In this document: piece by piece, positions 36,516 to 47,900 of the stretch
How positions within the stretch are numbered: the first letter of the stretch is position 1
Layout: each line of letters opens with the position of its first letter
Translations under genes and position numbers: made by a program
Notes under the pieces: model-generated
Databases searched by the model: none
Told to the model about the DNA's origin: nothing
The model's input: only the letters and a program-made list of their open reading frames with translations
Assembly (NCBI RefSeq): GCF_015355755.1
Contig: NZ_JACVEE010000007.1
Span: forward strand, 134,700 to 198,699
Source of the DNA: Nocardia sp. XZ_19_385
Lineage (GTDB): Bacteria; Actinomycetota; Actinomycetes; Mycobacteriales; Mycobacteriaceae
DNA: 64,000 bases
Direction: 5' to 3'

Positions 36516-37820
36516 ATGCTGGATGATGTTGTGGCCGAGGATGTTTCGGCGTGGCGTGCGGGTTTCGATGAGGTGTTCGCGCGGGTGGCGGGGGTGTTAT
36601 ATCGCGCTGAGCCGCGCCGATGGGCGCGGTCATATCTCGACGGGGCTACTGGCGCCGGTGGAGCGGAAGAACAGTTGGCAGTTGTCCGAGGCCGGGGGTG
36701 AGGTGGGTCCGGCCCGGTTGCAGCATTTCCTGAATAGGTCCCGGTGGGACGCTGATGAACTGCGCGATTGTCTGCGTTCGTACGTCGGCGAGGCACTGGC
36801 TTGTCCGGATGGCGTCCTGGTCCCGGATGAGACCGGCTTCTTGAAGAAGGGAACGAAGTCGGCAGGTGTGCAACGCCAGTACTCGGGAACGGCTGGACGT
36901 GTGGAGAATTCTCAGCTCGGAGTCTTCCTGGCCTACGCCGGGCGCTCGGGTCGGGCGCTGATCGATAGAGAGCTCTACCTGCCCGAGTCCTGGATCGGCG
37001 ACCGTGACCGTTGTGCCGAAGCGGGAATTCCTGAAAGCCGTTGCGGTCAAGGGGTTATCACGAAACCACGGTCGGCCGAAGCGATGATCGCCCGCGCCTT
37101 GGACGCCGGCGTAGTCGCTGGATGGGTAGCTGCGGATTCCGCCTACGGGCGAGACGGGAAGTTCCGTGCCTTCTGCGAGGCACGCCGCCTGTCCTATGTG
37201 GTCGAGGTCCCCGTCAAACAGACCGTGGCTGATCTCGATGGACGCCGACGTGTCGACACACTCATCGGCCGCGCTCCCGCCCAAGCGTGGCATCGGGTCT
37301 CGTGCGGTCCCGGAGTCCGCGGTGAACGCGAATACGACTTCGCAGGGGCGACCCTGCCCTCCTTCGGTGACCTTCGGGCCGGATATGTGCGGACCCTGCT
37401 CGCGCGCCGCAGTCTCGACGATCCCGCCGATATCGCCTACTACCTGTGTTTTCACCCCGGCACCGTCACCCGAGAACAGATCGTCACCGTCGCTGGAGCC
37501 CGGTGGGCCGTCGAGGAGTGTTCTCAAGCTGCCAAGGACCAATGCGGCCTGGACCACTACCAAGTCCGCAAATGGGACCCCTGGTATCGGCACATCACTC
37601 TGGCCATGCTCGCCCACGCCTTCCTCGCCGTCACCGCAGCCACCGACCCAAAAGCCCACGCGGGCTGGGTCCGATCACAGTCGCCGACATCCGCCGTCTC
37701 CTGGCGATAGCGCTCCACCCCGCCCGCGAACTGACGCACGCTCTGGCCGCCTGCCGCTGGCGCCGACACCACCAAGCCCACGCCCGCCAACTCCGATATC
37801 GACGAAACGATTATGAAACA
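36516..37820 (+). pseudogene. IS701-family DDE transposase, two frameshifts
   Basis: The N-terminus (MLDDVVAEDVSAWRAGFDEV through ARSYLDG) is in one frame. At the GGGG run near 36640 an extra G throws it into the next frame, where LLAPVERKNSWQLSE, VLVPDETGFLKKG, WVAADSAYGRDG and VEECSQAAKDQCGLDHYQVR continue. These contain the IS701 catalytic Asp, Asp and Glu regions. Near 37660 the frame changes again to PITVADIRRLLAIALH and RWRRHHQAHARQLRYRR. A functional product is unlikely without both corrections. No terminal repeats or target duplication were found, and the left end appears cut off at the patatin repeat. Confidence 0.85.
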
Positions 37821-38166
37821 ACAAAATACAAGTGTCGCGCTAGTTCTGCGAGCAATATCCAATCTCTGCCCCCGCAGCGTTAAAGGCATGGTGGAGGCTC
37901 TCTGCGCGGGCCTGCATCTGCTGCTCGATCCACCGACCGATGTCTACCCGGTGTCGGCCCCCGTGCAGGATGCGCCGGTAGCGGGCGGACGCCACAGGCT
38001 TCGAGAACGCTGACACGCCAATCGAGTTCTTCGTTCGGCCCCACTGCGTTTGACCGGAACTTGACATTGTCGTTTCCGAAACGCGGGCATGCACTGAGGT
38101 CACGGTGCTGTAGATGTACCCGGCATGGCCGGTTGCTGCCGCTCCGAGCTGTTGCGCTGGGCGGTA
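37821..38166. other. Intergenic stretch downstream of the UbiB-type gene
   Basis: About 350 bases with no supported gene. It lies between the broken IS701 transposase and the 3' end of the long minus-strand operon. No clear terminator hairpin was found by eye. Confidence 0.4.
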
Positions 38167-39780
38167 TTACGGGCGCATGCGGCGCGACCACAATGCGCCG
38201 ATGGCGGCCCCGAGAGTGAGAAGGACGAGCTTATTCGAGCCGAGCCGGCTACTGTCGGTTTCGTGTTGTATACCCTTGAGCAGTCCGACGCGAACGGTGA
38301 AATCACGTTCCGTTAGGTCGCTGGAGAGTTTCCGCATGTGTTCGAGCGCTACCTCGCTTCCGAGCATCAGATCGAGCGCTATGCGCGCCGCCTGCTTTTC
38401 TGAATAGAAGCCCGTGAGGATGTCGATGACTATGTCGGTCAGGGCTTCCTCGAATACGTCGATTACGGACAGCTCAGGAGCGATGTACCGCACGGACCCC
38501 TCGACATTGGCGAATGATTTTCCGAGCAGCGATATGTGGGGTTGGGTGTAGATTCCGCGTTTAGTCGAGTTGGCGAGCAGTGTGCTGAGAGTGACTCCGA
38601 AATTCAGTTCTTCAAGAGAGGCGGAGACGATCCGGGGGACGAGCATGGATAGGTCGCTGTAGAACCCTCTCGTGTCGGCCCAGGGTGTCGCGTGCCCCAT
38701 TTCAATCCAAGCGCGGGCTGTGCCTCGTGCATCGTTCTGGGAGACGCTCAGCAAGATGAGGATCAGCATGGTGGCGACATGTTTGTCGATTCGGCCAACC
38801 ATTCCCCAGTCGATCAGTGAGGCTTTTTCGCCCGGGTGAACAAAGATGTTGCCCGGATGCGGGTCGGCGTGGAAGTAGTTGTCGACGAAATAGCTTCGAT
38901 ACATGAAGGTCAGGAGGTCTTTGCCGATATTCTTGCGTTCTTTTTTCGAGAAGTCGTCGCGGTTGGCGTCCGCGATCGACATGCCAGGCGCGAGGGTCTG
39001 GACCATCATTCGGGTGCTGGCATCGACGACTTCCGGCACGCTCAGGTGCTTGAATTTGCGCAACGCTTTCCTGGCCTCGTCCATGTTCTGGGCTTCCATG
39101 GTGAAGTCCAGTTCGGCTTCCATCGCGTTGAAGACCACGTGGAGCATTGCGTCGAGATCGACGACGGCGTTGAAACGGGGGGCGCATCGGCCGGCAAGCT
39201 TGGCGACGTGGCGCAGGGTCTTCATGTCGTTCAGGACCATCGGCCGGATGCCGGGTCGCTGGATCTTCACGACTCCTGGCAAGCCGTTCTGCATCGTGAC
39301 CCGGTAGACCTGTGCTAGTGAGGCGGAACCTATGGGTTCGGTGTCGATGTCGCGGAAGTATTGGCGCCAAGGAGCTCCCAGCTCCTGTTCGAGGACGTGC
39401 TCGAACCCGGCAAAGGGTGCCGCGACAACTTGGTCATGGAGCTTCGACAGCTCCGTTGTAGTTGCCGCGGACACCATATCCGGACGGGTGGACAAGATCT
39501 GGCCGATCTTGATGTAGAAGGGGCCGAGCCCTTCGAATGCCTTTCGTAACTTCTGTGCACGCAACTGGGTCGATGAAAAGGCGGGATCGGCTCCATCGAG
39601 ATGAAGTGCCGTCGATACACCGCTGGAGGTCTCGGCATCTTGGTGCTCGGCGAGGTTGTCACCGATAAGGCAACTGACCACGGTTGCCCAGAGCCGCGCG
39701 CGGCTGCCCGCCGGGTTCTCTGCTGCGGTTTGCTGATCGACCAGGCGGGTTGTCGGCCGCCTCAGATGTAAGGAGCACAA
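38167..39780 (-). CDS. ABC1/AarF/UbiB-family atypical protein kinase-like
   Basis: 537 residues. UbiB-family signatures: KxGQ motif KIGQ at 91-94 (YIKIGQILSTRPD), Ala-rich loop GSASLAQVY near 151, ATP-site Lys172 in VVKIQRPG, catalytic loop HADPHPGN at 304-311 and DWG (for DFG) at 324-326. A hydrophobic segment near the C-terminus (LVLLTLGAAIGALW) followed by RRMRP suggests one membrane anchor. UbiB proteins are ATPases that help move or process hydrophobic lipids such as quinone precursors. As the last gene of the Pfa-like operon it may assist extraction or transport of the lipid product (inference). Confidence 0.85.
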   Translation of the reverse strand: MCSLHLRRPTTRLVDQQTAAENPAGSRARLWATVVSCLIGDNLAEHQDAETSSGVSTALHLDGADPAFSSTQLRAQKLRKAFEGLGPFYIKIGQILSTRPDMVSAATTTELSKLHDQVVAAPFAGFEHVLEQELGAPWRQYFRDIDTEPIGSASLAQVYRVTMQNGLPGVVKIQRPGIRPMVLNDMKTLRHVAKLAGRCAPRFNAVVDLDAMLHVVFNAMEAELDFTMEAQNMDEARKALRKFKHLSVPEVVDASTRMMVQTLAPGMSIADANRDDFSKKERKNIGKDLLTFMYRSYFVDNYFHADPHPGNIFVHPGEKASLIDWGMVGRIDKHVATMLILILLSVSQNDARGTARAWIEMGHATPWADTRGFYSDLSMLVPRIVSASLEELNFGVTLSTLLANSTKRGIYTQPHISLLGKSFANVEGSVRYIAPELSVIDVFEEALTDIVIDILTGFYSEKQAARIALDLMLGSEVALEHMRKLSSDLTERDFTVRVGLLKGIQHETDSSRLGSNKLVLLTLGAAIGALWSRRMRP

Positions 39781-39858
39781 AAGGTCACCCTGCGCTAGTG
39801 TCCCGTCACCTGCAATTCACGTTGTCGGGACTGCTCGGACGATCTGGGCGTCGAATGA

Positions 39859-40170
39859 TCAGTACTTCCAGCTCTTTTTCTTTCCTGTCCTTCGGATGGC
39901 TCTGCGCATACTGCGTTCGATGTCGCTGGTACTGTCGAAGATGTCGTCGCCGGTTTTCTGGGCATCCTTGAGCATTCGGCCCAGAACCTTGGACAAGCCC
40001 CGGCGCTTCTTGCCCGTCTTGCGCTTGCGCTTCGGTCGGCCAGATTTTCTGGATTCATCGACCACCTGGACGAGTGCCGTCAGAACACCGGCTTCGAGTT
40101 GTGAAATCCTGTTTTCCAAGTCGGTAATCGAACTTTGTTTTTCGGCGACGGCAGTTTGCTGTTCCGGCAT
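39859..40170 (-). CDS. Small basic coiled-coil protein of unknown function
   Basis: 103 residues from ATG 40170 with GAAGG upstream; a longer in-frame start at 40233 has no ribosome site. The N-terminal half (EQQTAVAEKQSSITDLENRI, then QLEAGVLTALVQVV) is a short amphipathic coiled coil. The middle is a dense Lys/Arg cluster (GRPKRKRKTGKKRRG). The C-terminal helix is also basic. The composition recalls lipid-inclusion- or nucleic-acid-binding accessory proteins (phasin-like), but no family is recognised. It lies between the FAAL and the UbiB-type gene, 41 and 78 bases away, so it is probably part of the operon. Confidence 0.65.
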   Translation of the reverse strand: MPEQQTAVAEKQSSITDLENRISQLEAGVLTALVQVVDESRKSGRPKRKRKTGKKRRGLSKVLGRMLKDAQKTGDDIFDSTSDIERSMRRAIRRTGKKKSWKY

Positions 40171-40211
40171 GGTGTGACCTTCTTTCGCCTGGGTGTGTTT
40201 CGAGCGTAAAC

Positions 40212-41969
40212 TCAACTGAGTGCAGATTTCCAAATATTCTTGGGGCCGGGGACAAACTCTCGTGTGGTCACTTCGACCGAGTTCGGTGGCAGTGCGTGGT
40301 CGAGATAGGTCTGGCGGCAGGCGCTTCGCCGCACCTTCCCGCTCGTCGTCTTGTGCACGAGCCCCTTACCGCCGATTACGGCCGCGTGGCAGAGGATTCC
40401 GTGCGCGCGTTGAATCGCCGACATGACAGCGGTCACGACATCTTCAGCCGCACCGGCACGCGGCATTTCCGTGGATACTTCGAGAAAGAGTGCGAGACCT
40501 TCTTCGTCGCCCTGCGAGGGAACGCCGAACGCGGCAACTCCGCCCGTGCGCACGTCTGGATGCGCTGCCGCGGCGGTGTTTTCGATGTCCTGAGGGTAGA
40601 TGTTGTGCCCGCGGATGATGATGAGATCCTTATAGCGTGCGGTGACGTACAGCTGGCCGTCGCGAAAGAAGCCCAGATCGCCCGTGCGCAGGTACCGTCG
40701 TCCGTCGGCCGGATCGTCGGTGGTGGCCTGGAAGCTGTCTCGCGTTTCGTCCGGCCGGTTGTAGTACCCGAGTGCGTTCGTGGGAGAGTCGACCCAGATT
40801 TCACCGATATCGCTGTCGGAGCATGGAATACGCGTGCGCGGATCCACAATGCGCACTCGTGCCCCGGGTTTGGTGATCCGCCCCGATCCGATGTAGGTCA
40901 GACCCTTGCCGGCTGGTGCGGGGACTGCGTGGCCGAGTTGGAGCTGATCGGTGTCGAGTTGGAGCTGGGTGCCTCCGCCCATGGAGACGCTCACCGTGCT
41001 TTCGGCGAGCCCATAGGCGGGGTAGAACGCCTCCGGACGGAAAGCGCTGACGGAAAAGGAATCTACGAAGTCCGTGATCGTCGCGACCTGGACGGGTTCT
41101 CCTGCCGACATGGCAATCCGCAACGAACTGAGATCCCATCCCGTTCGTTGGTGGGGTGTTGTCTTGCGTACTGCGAGCGCATATCCGAAATCGGGCGCGG
41201 CCGTGTGGGTGGCGCGGACCCGGTCCATCACGTCGAACCACGTCGCCGGTCGGCGCAGAAACGTCAATGGAGACATCAGATAGGTGGGATCGGTACACGT
41301 TCCCACCAGTGTGCTGACGATGAAGCTGATCAGTCCGAGATCATGAAAGTGGGGCACCCAGCCGACCGCTCTAATTCCCTGCTCGGCGCCCAGGGCGTCA
41401 GCGTTGCTACGGGTTTCGGTGACAAGATTGCCGTGGCTGATCATGACCCCGCGTGGAGCGCCCGTCGAACCCGAGGTGTATTGGAGTAGCGCCACGACGT
41501 CTGGGTGCGCTGGAAAATGCCAGTCGTCCGGGCCGGTACCGGAATCCAGCTCGAGGTCGGTCCGTTCCCATCGGCGTTGCCTATCCGCGGACAGGTACTG
41601 GTGGTAGAGCTTATCGGTCAATCCGAGTGCGGGGGAGCAGTCGTCGATGATGTTCTGGAGCGCGTTCATCGTGGCGGGTCGCATGGGATCGGGTGGGCAC
41701 ACGGGCACCGGAACCGCACCGGCGGCGAGACAACCGGTGAAAGCGCGGATGAACTCCAGCGACGGCGGATACACCAGGACTATTCGATCGCCTGGTCGCA
41801 CACCCAACTCGCGGAGTGCGTGCGCGATCCGGTCCGCAGAGTTGACGAGATCGCCTGCCGTGACGCTTTCTCGGTCCTGGCCGTCATCCCCGACGAAAAC
41901 AAACATGGTCTTCGACGGTGTGTCCTGTGCGCAGCGCAAAAGACTGGAAATGATCGAGTCGACTTTCAT
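40212..41969 (-). CDS. Fatty acyl-AMP ligase (FAAL)
   Basis: 585 residues from ATG 41969, with GAGAGG upstream and 14 bases after the Pfa-like gene. The frame is open upstream into that gene, but the extension is a shadow. Motifs: LLQYTSGSTGAPRGVMISH, GWVPHFHDLGL, YPAYGLAESTV, YLRTGDLGFF and the C-terminal catalytic Lys in KTTSGKVRR. The overall pattern is FadD32/FAAL type: it activates fatty acids as acyl-AMP and transfers them to a carrier protein. Within this operon it could load a starter acid onto the stand-alone ACP or PfaA-like ACP, or re-activate the finished fatty acid for a downstream acceptor. Confidence 0.88.
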   Translation of the reverse strand: MKVDSIISSLLRCAQDTPSKTMFVFVGDDGQDRESVTAGDLVNSADRIAHALRELGVRPGDRIVLVYPPSLEFIRAFTGCLAAGAVPVPVCPPDPMRPATMNALQNIIDDCSPALGLTDKLYHQYLSADRQRRWERTDLELDSGTGPDDWHFPAHPDVVALLQYTSGSTGAPRGVMISHGNLVTETRSNADALGAEQGIRAVGWVPHFHDLGLISFIVSTLVGTCTDPTYLMSPLTFLRRPATWFDVMDRVRATHTAAPDFGYALAVRKTTPHQRTGWDLSSLRIAMSAGEPVQVATITDFVDSFSVSAFRPEAFYPAYGLAESTVSVSMGGGTQLQLDTDQLQLGHAVPAPAGKGLTYIGSGRITKPGARVRIVDPRTRIPCSDSDIGEIWVDSPTNALGYYNRPDETRDSFQATTDDPADGRRYLRTGDLGFFRDGQLYVTARYKDLIIIRGHNIYPQDIENTAAAAHPDVRTGGVAAFGVPSQGDEEGLALFLEVSTEMPRAGAAEDVVTAVMSAIQRAHGILCHAAVIGGKGLVHKTTSGKVRRSACRQTYLDHALPPNSVEVTTREFVPGPKNIWKSALS

Positions 41970-41983
41970 TGAGTGGACCTCTC

Positions 41984-44900
41984 TCAGCGGGCCGTCCGCA
42001 CTCGGACTTCGGCGGGTCGGTGGTCGAGTACTACTGTGTAAGAGCGTGTTTCGGTGCGGCAGCGTCCGGTCGTGAGATTGCATCGGACTCGGTGGGGATG
42101 TACACCGCTCAGTCGCGCGACATGCTCTTTCATCGCGATGGTCGCGACTCGCTGAGCTCCGCGGATATCTGCGGACAGGCCGTATATCTGTTCCATAGTT
42201 CCGGGTAGGGAATCCCACATCAGTACGGTCGCCGATTCGAGGATGGTGCAGCCGTCGTCATCGGTGACCGAGAGCCCGACGCCGTCGGCGGGCTCTCGGT
42301 CACGGAGGAAGGCCCGGCGTTGCTGCGGTGTGGCCCGAGACAAGCCGCCTATCGGTAGTAGTCGGCTCACCAATCGCAGAGCTACCAAAACCCGGTCGCC
42401 GGATATCAACTGGAGATCGACGGCCGGCATGTCCTCGTCGAAACCCGCGAACCGCGCTTCGCCGCGCAACTTGCCGAATTCCGGGACCGGCTCATAGAGC
42501 TGGAGGTCTCGGACGCGGTGTGGGAAGGCGACGCACCCCGGCCGGATTCGGTCGCTCCACCGCTCCATCCGGTCGTGTGGGGTCAAATGGGTGAGGGCGT
42601 CGAGCAGTCCGTGCGGCAGGTAGCTCGGCGGCACGCTGCCGCTATCAACATCTAATGTGGCTGTGGCGCCTGAACTCCCGGTTCGGAGGTCGGTGACGTA
42701 GTGGAACGCCGCTCCGTGAAATAACGACCCGGACCCGTACAGGTCATCGACAGGCTCGAGGTCGCTCAACGGGGGGAACGGGGCGGGCCGGGGCCGGGTG
42801 GACGTGGTGAGCACTGCGGTCGCGGCGTCCTGGAATCGAGCTAAGTCGGTGCGGGACTGCGCTCGCCATGTCGCCATGGTGACGACCGGTGCCTCCGCCG
42901 GGCCGGTGACCCGGGTGCGGAGCATCGCGGGCAGGGGGATCCAATTGGTGAGCGTCACCTCGGTTGCGCCGGTGATCGGTTGTCCGACGTAACGATTCGC
43001 CGCATCGCACAGTCGGTCGATCACCGACATCATGGGCAGCGTCGGGATGGTGAAGGTCGGTCGATGATCGTTCAGCCAGCGGTGGTTGGTCAGGGTGAAG
43101 CGTTCTCGTATTTCGGTGGGTGGCGGTCCCGATCGGAGTCGCATTCCCAGCCTGGGCAGATGGTAGATCCGGCGTCCATCTACCCACAGCCAGGCTTCGG
43201 CGTAGAGCGTGTACGCGTCGGGTGCGTCGTCCACAACGTCGATGACCTCTGCTTCGAGTGTGATCAAGGCGTCGGTGGGGCGTATCTGTCCGCGATAGGT
43301 CCAGGTGAACGGTTCATCGAGCACAACCGGCTGGAACTGAGGGTTGATCAGCCCCTGGTCGAAACCTCTCTCCAGCATGAGCCATTGGAGGAGTTGGGAG
43401 AGGGCTTCGACACCGAGGGAGCCTGGCATTACCGGGTCCTGGAAGAAGTGTGCTTTAAAGAACCAGTCGCCCGCGTCGACCTGTTTTTCCGCTCGGATCC
43501 GCCCCCGCCCAGCCCTTCCCCCGGCAGGCCAGTAGCCGGTGATTTGATCGAGCATCAGCAGCATCGAGTCCGCCATGCCGGGCCGAAGAGCAGGTCTGCG
43601 GTAGTCGGAGGGTTCTGTCAGGTGCACCCGTTCGCGGTCGGTCGGCGGCAAACCAACCTGCTGCGCCAGCGTTTCCGCTGTGAAGTATCCGAAAGTCGTT
43701 GTGCCACTGAGTAAGGTGACGCCATCCAGCTCGCAGTGGATCTCGTAGGACTGGATGATGCTGCCCCGCATTTCCGCGATCGATCGAAGTTCGGCTCGGG
43801 TAGTGATCTTCTTGGCGGTCGGGGCTACCTGTGCGGACACGACGATCCTGCCGTCGAGGTTGCGGATGAAGAGCTCGGCGTCGAGGCGCAGCATGCTGCC
43901 GGCGTAGGCGCCGAGCCAGCCGCAAGGCTGTAGCGCGACCTCCATCAGGATGGCGAGCGGCATCACCCCCGCCGGGCTCTCCGTGAAGTACCACGCTTCA
44001 TCCGGCACGTCGTACGCGGCGACGACACTGCTTCCGATCTCGAATCCGCAGTAGGGGCCGGTGACGTCGCTGACGCGTGTCATGGCCAGGTAGGGCGGGG
44101 CGGGGAGGCGGGGACCACGCACCAGACCACTGTCGAAACGGCTGCACGCCGGACCCAGGGCTTGGCTGCCGGGCCCCCAGGCACAGGCGAGTAGTGACGG
44201 ATAGCCGGTGCGAAACCCGGAGATCTCGGCCACGGGTTCGGCCTCGGTCCAGCCGGCCAGCCCGCCGAGCGTGGCGAGCGGCACGAGGTCTCCAGTGCGC
44301 TGGGTCGTCGCGGGACCTGAGTCGCGCCAATGCGTCAACGGCCAATCGGGCACTAGCCGGACGGCAAGCCGCCGTACATGCAAAGATTTGACTCCATCGA
44401 CACTGACCAGCACGTCGGCTTCGAGTGTCGGATACGGCCCGCCGGCGAGCCTGGCCACGAACACCTCGTACACCATTCGCTTGTTGGCGGGTACGGCTTG
44501 ACCGCGGCATCGCATGCTGTACGGCTGGTCGGGGACCGGCTCGAACCGCCACGCGTCGCGGCCGACGGTGAACCCGGCGGCACTCAAATAGAACGACATT
44601 GCCTGCATACATCCTTCGAACATCAGCGTTCCCGGCATGCACGGGTCATTGTGGAAGTGGCCCGCGAAGAACCAGTCATCGGCCGTGATCGTCCTTTCGG
44701 CGCGCAGATATCCGCGAGCCCAGGGCCCGCCTTTGCTTTGGAAGCTGGTTACTTCATCCAGCAGCAGCATCTGGCCGGCCGTGATTCGCGGAGTGCGGAC
44801 GTGGCTGCGCGTGATGTCCCATTCCGGTCCGAAACAGTCGGCCGGTCGCCCGTCGGCGAACGCAGCGACGTCAGAATGGCTGAAAGCCGACCGGCCGCAG

Positions 44901-47900
44901 TCGATGGCGACAGGATCGGTCGGTTCGTCCGGAATCTGATCGGTGGGGTGCCACAGCACGCCACCGGTCGCGGCCAGCTCTGCGTCGCTGAAGAAGCCGG
45001 CTTGGCCGTGCCTGATGCTGAGCTGGCGCATACCGTTTGCGCGGCAGTCGTATTCGAAGAAGAACAGGCGCTGCCGACCGTATTCGGCGTGATCGACGAT
45101 GCGGATCTCGTAATCGAGGGTGGTACCCGTAGTCGGCGGCGCGGTGTGAAAGGTTGCCTCACAGCCCAAAAGCCGATACACGCGCTCGCCGCGGTTGGCG
45201 AGATCCACACCGAGCCAGCTGATCAGCAGCAGGTCCGCCTGACCGGCCTCGATCAGTAGGCCGGGCGGTATCCGCCCGGTCTGATCGAGATACCAGCTGT
45301 CGGACCGAATGTCGGTTTCGGTCCAGATCGTGCCGGTGCCGAGGGTGGCTGGTTCGGCGTCGATGCCGGTGACTCGGTCGACCAGCAGCATCGGTGGTGA
45401 TGGCATTCGGGTTTGCCGAACGTTGCCGTCTTGGATTGCGAAGGCCGGACCGAAGAGTTCGGAAACCTGTCCGGTAGCGAGGAATTCGAGATCGGCACGA
45501 TCGAAAGTGGGGCCCGGGTGTGCTGTCGGAGGGGGGACTTCGCCCGAGCTCGTGGCGTGCGGCCGCAGAAGCTGCGCGAGGCGGTCGCTGTGGGCGAGGA
45601 AGCGTGTGTGGGCTTCGCTGCACAATGCGAGATGGTGAGCGTGTGTCGCTGCCATCAGCCGGAATTGGGTTGCGGCCAAGGTGTGAACGTTCGCGTCGAC
45701 TGCTGGCGCCGTTCGCGCTACCGGCCTCGAAAGGTGTTCTTCCGAAGCGAACTCGATGTACTGGGGCGCGGCGGCCATCGTGGCTGGGTTCAGGTTGGTC
45801 CGTGGGCGGATCGTGTCCGGGTGCGCGGCGATCTGCAGGTGTTTTCCGACGTGTTGCGCGGAGGGCCGGTCGTGTAGGAGATGAGATAGCGCCGCCAAGT
45901 CCATCGCGACGCCTGCTGCAGCGAGTTCAGTGAGCACGGCGTACAAGCTGGTGATCGGGTCGTGGCCGCCGTCCCATGCGACCGCGAGGTGGTCACGGTC
46001 GCCCAGGATCCGTTTGATCCAACCTGTGCACAGCGCCGATGGGCCGTGTTCGATGAAGATCCGCGCTCCGTCAGCGTAGGCCCGTTCGATCAGCGCGACG
46101 AAGTCGATGGTGCCGAGCCCTTGGTCGGTGATCGCTTGGGCGACGCGCTCGGGCGTGGGGCGGTAGGGCTCGGCGGTCGCGCCGCTGTAGAAACGGACGC
46201 CGGGGATGTCGGTGGTCGGTTGGAGATGGAGGTCGCGCCACTGGCCGGCCACGGCAGCCAATTCGGGTGCGTGCGCGACGATGTCGTAGTCGACGGCGAT
46301 CACTGCGGACGCGTCGAGATCCCGAAGGGCTGCCTGACATTGGTGGGCCTCGCCGCCCAGTACACAGGTCTCCGGTGAGGTGATGGCCATCAGATGGACA
46401 GCGGGTCGGTCGATGAGGGCCGCCCGGACTTGCTCCGCTGTCGCCGAGACCAGGTACGTGCTCCACTGATGCCCGGTGATCCCTGCGGCCGCCCAATGTT
46501 CACGCACCGCTCGGAGCTCACCGGCGAGATCGCGCGAGAAGAGCTCGCTGTCCCGGAATTCCGTGTTCATCCGCTCGGGCTCGGTCCACGCGCCCATGAC
46601 CAGCAGCGCGGTTGATTCTCCCGAGGAGTATCCGAGAGCAGCCGACGGACCAAGGCCGAGCACGTTGCGCGCGATCTCCGCGTGCAACGCCGCCAAGACT
46701 GTGACCGCCTGGATCTGATCGAGGGCTCCGGCCGGCTTCCCGGGCTCACGGTAAGCCCAGCCCGCTGCCAACGACAGGTCACCGAAACGGGTTTCCACAG
46801 CGTCCATCAGAGTTGGAAGGGCGAGCATCAGCTCCTGGCCCATCCAGGGATACGCCGCAGACCCGTTGGTGAACACGAATGCCGTTTCACCGCTGAGCGG
46901 AGCAGCCCGGAACGCCATGCCCGCAGGGCGTGGGCCGCCATCCGACAGCCATCCGCGCGCCGCCGCGGCCCGCGCCTGCGCTTCGGCCAGCGATTCCGCA
47001 CATACCGCGATGCGGGCCGGGCCGTCATGATTAGGCCGGCCGGACTCCAATGCGGCAAGCGCCTGCGGCGCGTCCGTGCCGGAGAAGACATGGACTTCAC
47101 GGCGTCGAGCCACGGTGGTGGCACGGTTCCCCGCGCGCAAGCAGACGCGAGTGGTCGGTCCGCCGAGCTGGGGGACGATCGCTTCTGCGGTCTCGGCTGC
47201 CAGTGCCGGATCGGCCCTGTACCCGGCTCGGAACCGAGCGCGATGTCGCAGCGCCAGGACCGCCACGGCCACGGCGAGCAGGCCGCTGGCGGCATGCGCG
47301 CTGCCGAACAGATCTGCCGGATCGAAGTCCGCGCCGAACCCGACGGACAGATCCGCTGTGGGTGTCTCCGGCTCGAGGATGGCGAGCACGTCGTCTTCGT
47401 CGCGCTGCACGTCGGACAGTCGTTTAAGGACTAGCACAACCGCGGCGTCGCCGGGTTCGGCCTCGTCCTGCACGGCGCGCATCGCCGCGCTGTGCACCGG
47501 TTCCGCGGACAGGTCGACCGCGCCGACAACAGCCGCCTCGACCTCGCCGGCTCGCAGAGCGCGGATCGCTTGCCTGAGCGCGGTCGGCCCGGACGCCTCC
47601 TCGGCGGACACGGCGAACGCCGGCCCGGTGAGGCCGAGCTGGGAGCCGATGCGGTTCGCGTAGACATTGGCCATCGCCGCGACCACCCTCGCCGCGGAGA
47701 AATCGGCGCCGAAATCGACTGTCGTCTCATGTCGTTCGCCGTGGTGGGCGGCCCAGCTGGCATGGCGGACTCCGGCCTGACCTCGGGCGGCCTCCGGGTC
47801 GCAGCCCATCCCGATCAGCACCATCGTATTGCCGGGCAGGAGTATGCCGGCGGTTGCTTCCCGTGCGGCCTCGAGAACGAGTGACTGCGCGGGCGCGACG

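Noticed and set aside
36320..37820. Clean IS701 insertion into a patatin gene
   Set aside because: No patatin sequence resumes after the transposase, and no target duplication or inverted ends were found.
40212..42218. Longer FAAL form starting at 42218
   Set aside because: The extra 83 codons overlap the Pfa-like gene in another frame and have no family character. ATG 41969 has a ribosome site and matches the FAAL N-terminus.
41984..42345. C-terminal tail of the PfaB/C-like protein as a PfaE-type phosphopantetheinyl transferase
   Set aside because: Only a weak KE-like motif is present and the segment is too short for a full Sfp-type fold, so it is left as unassigned.
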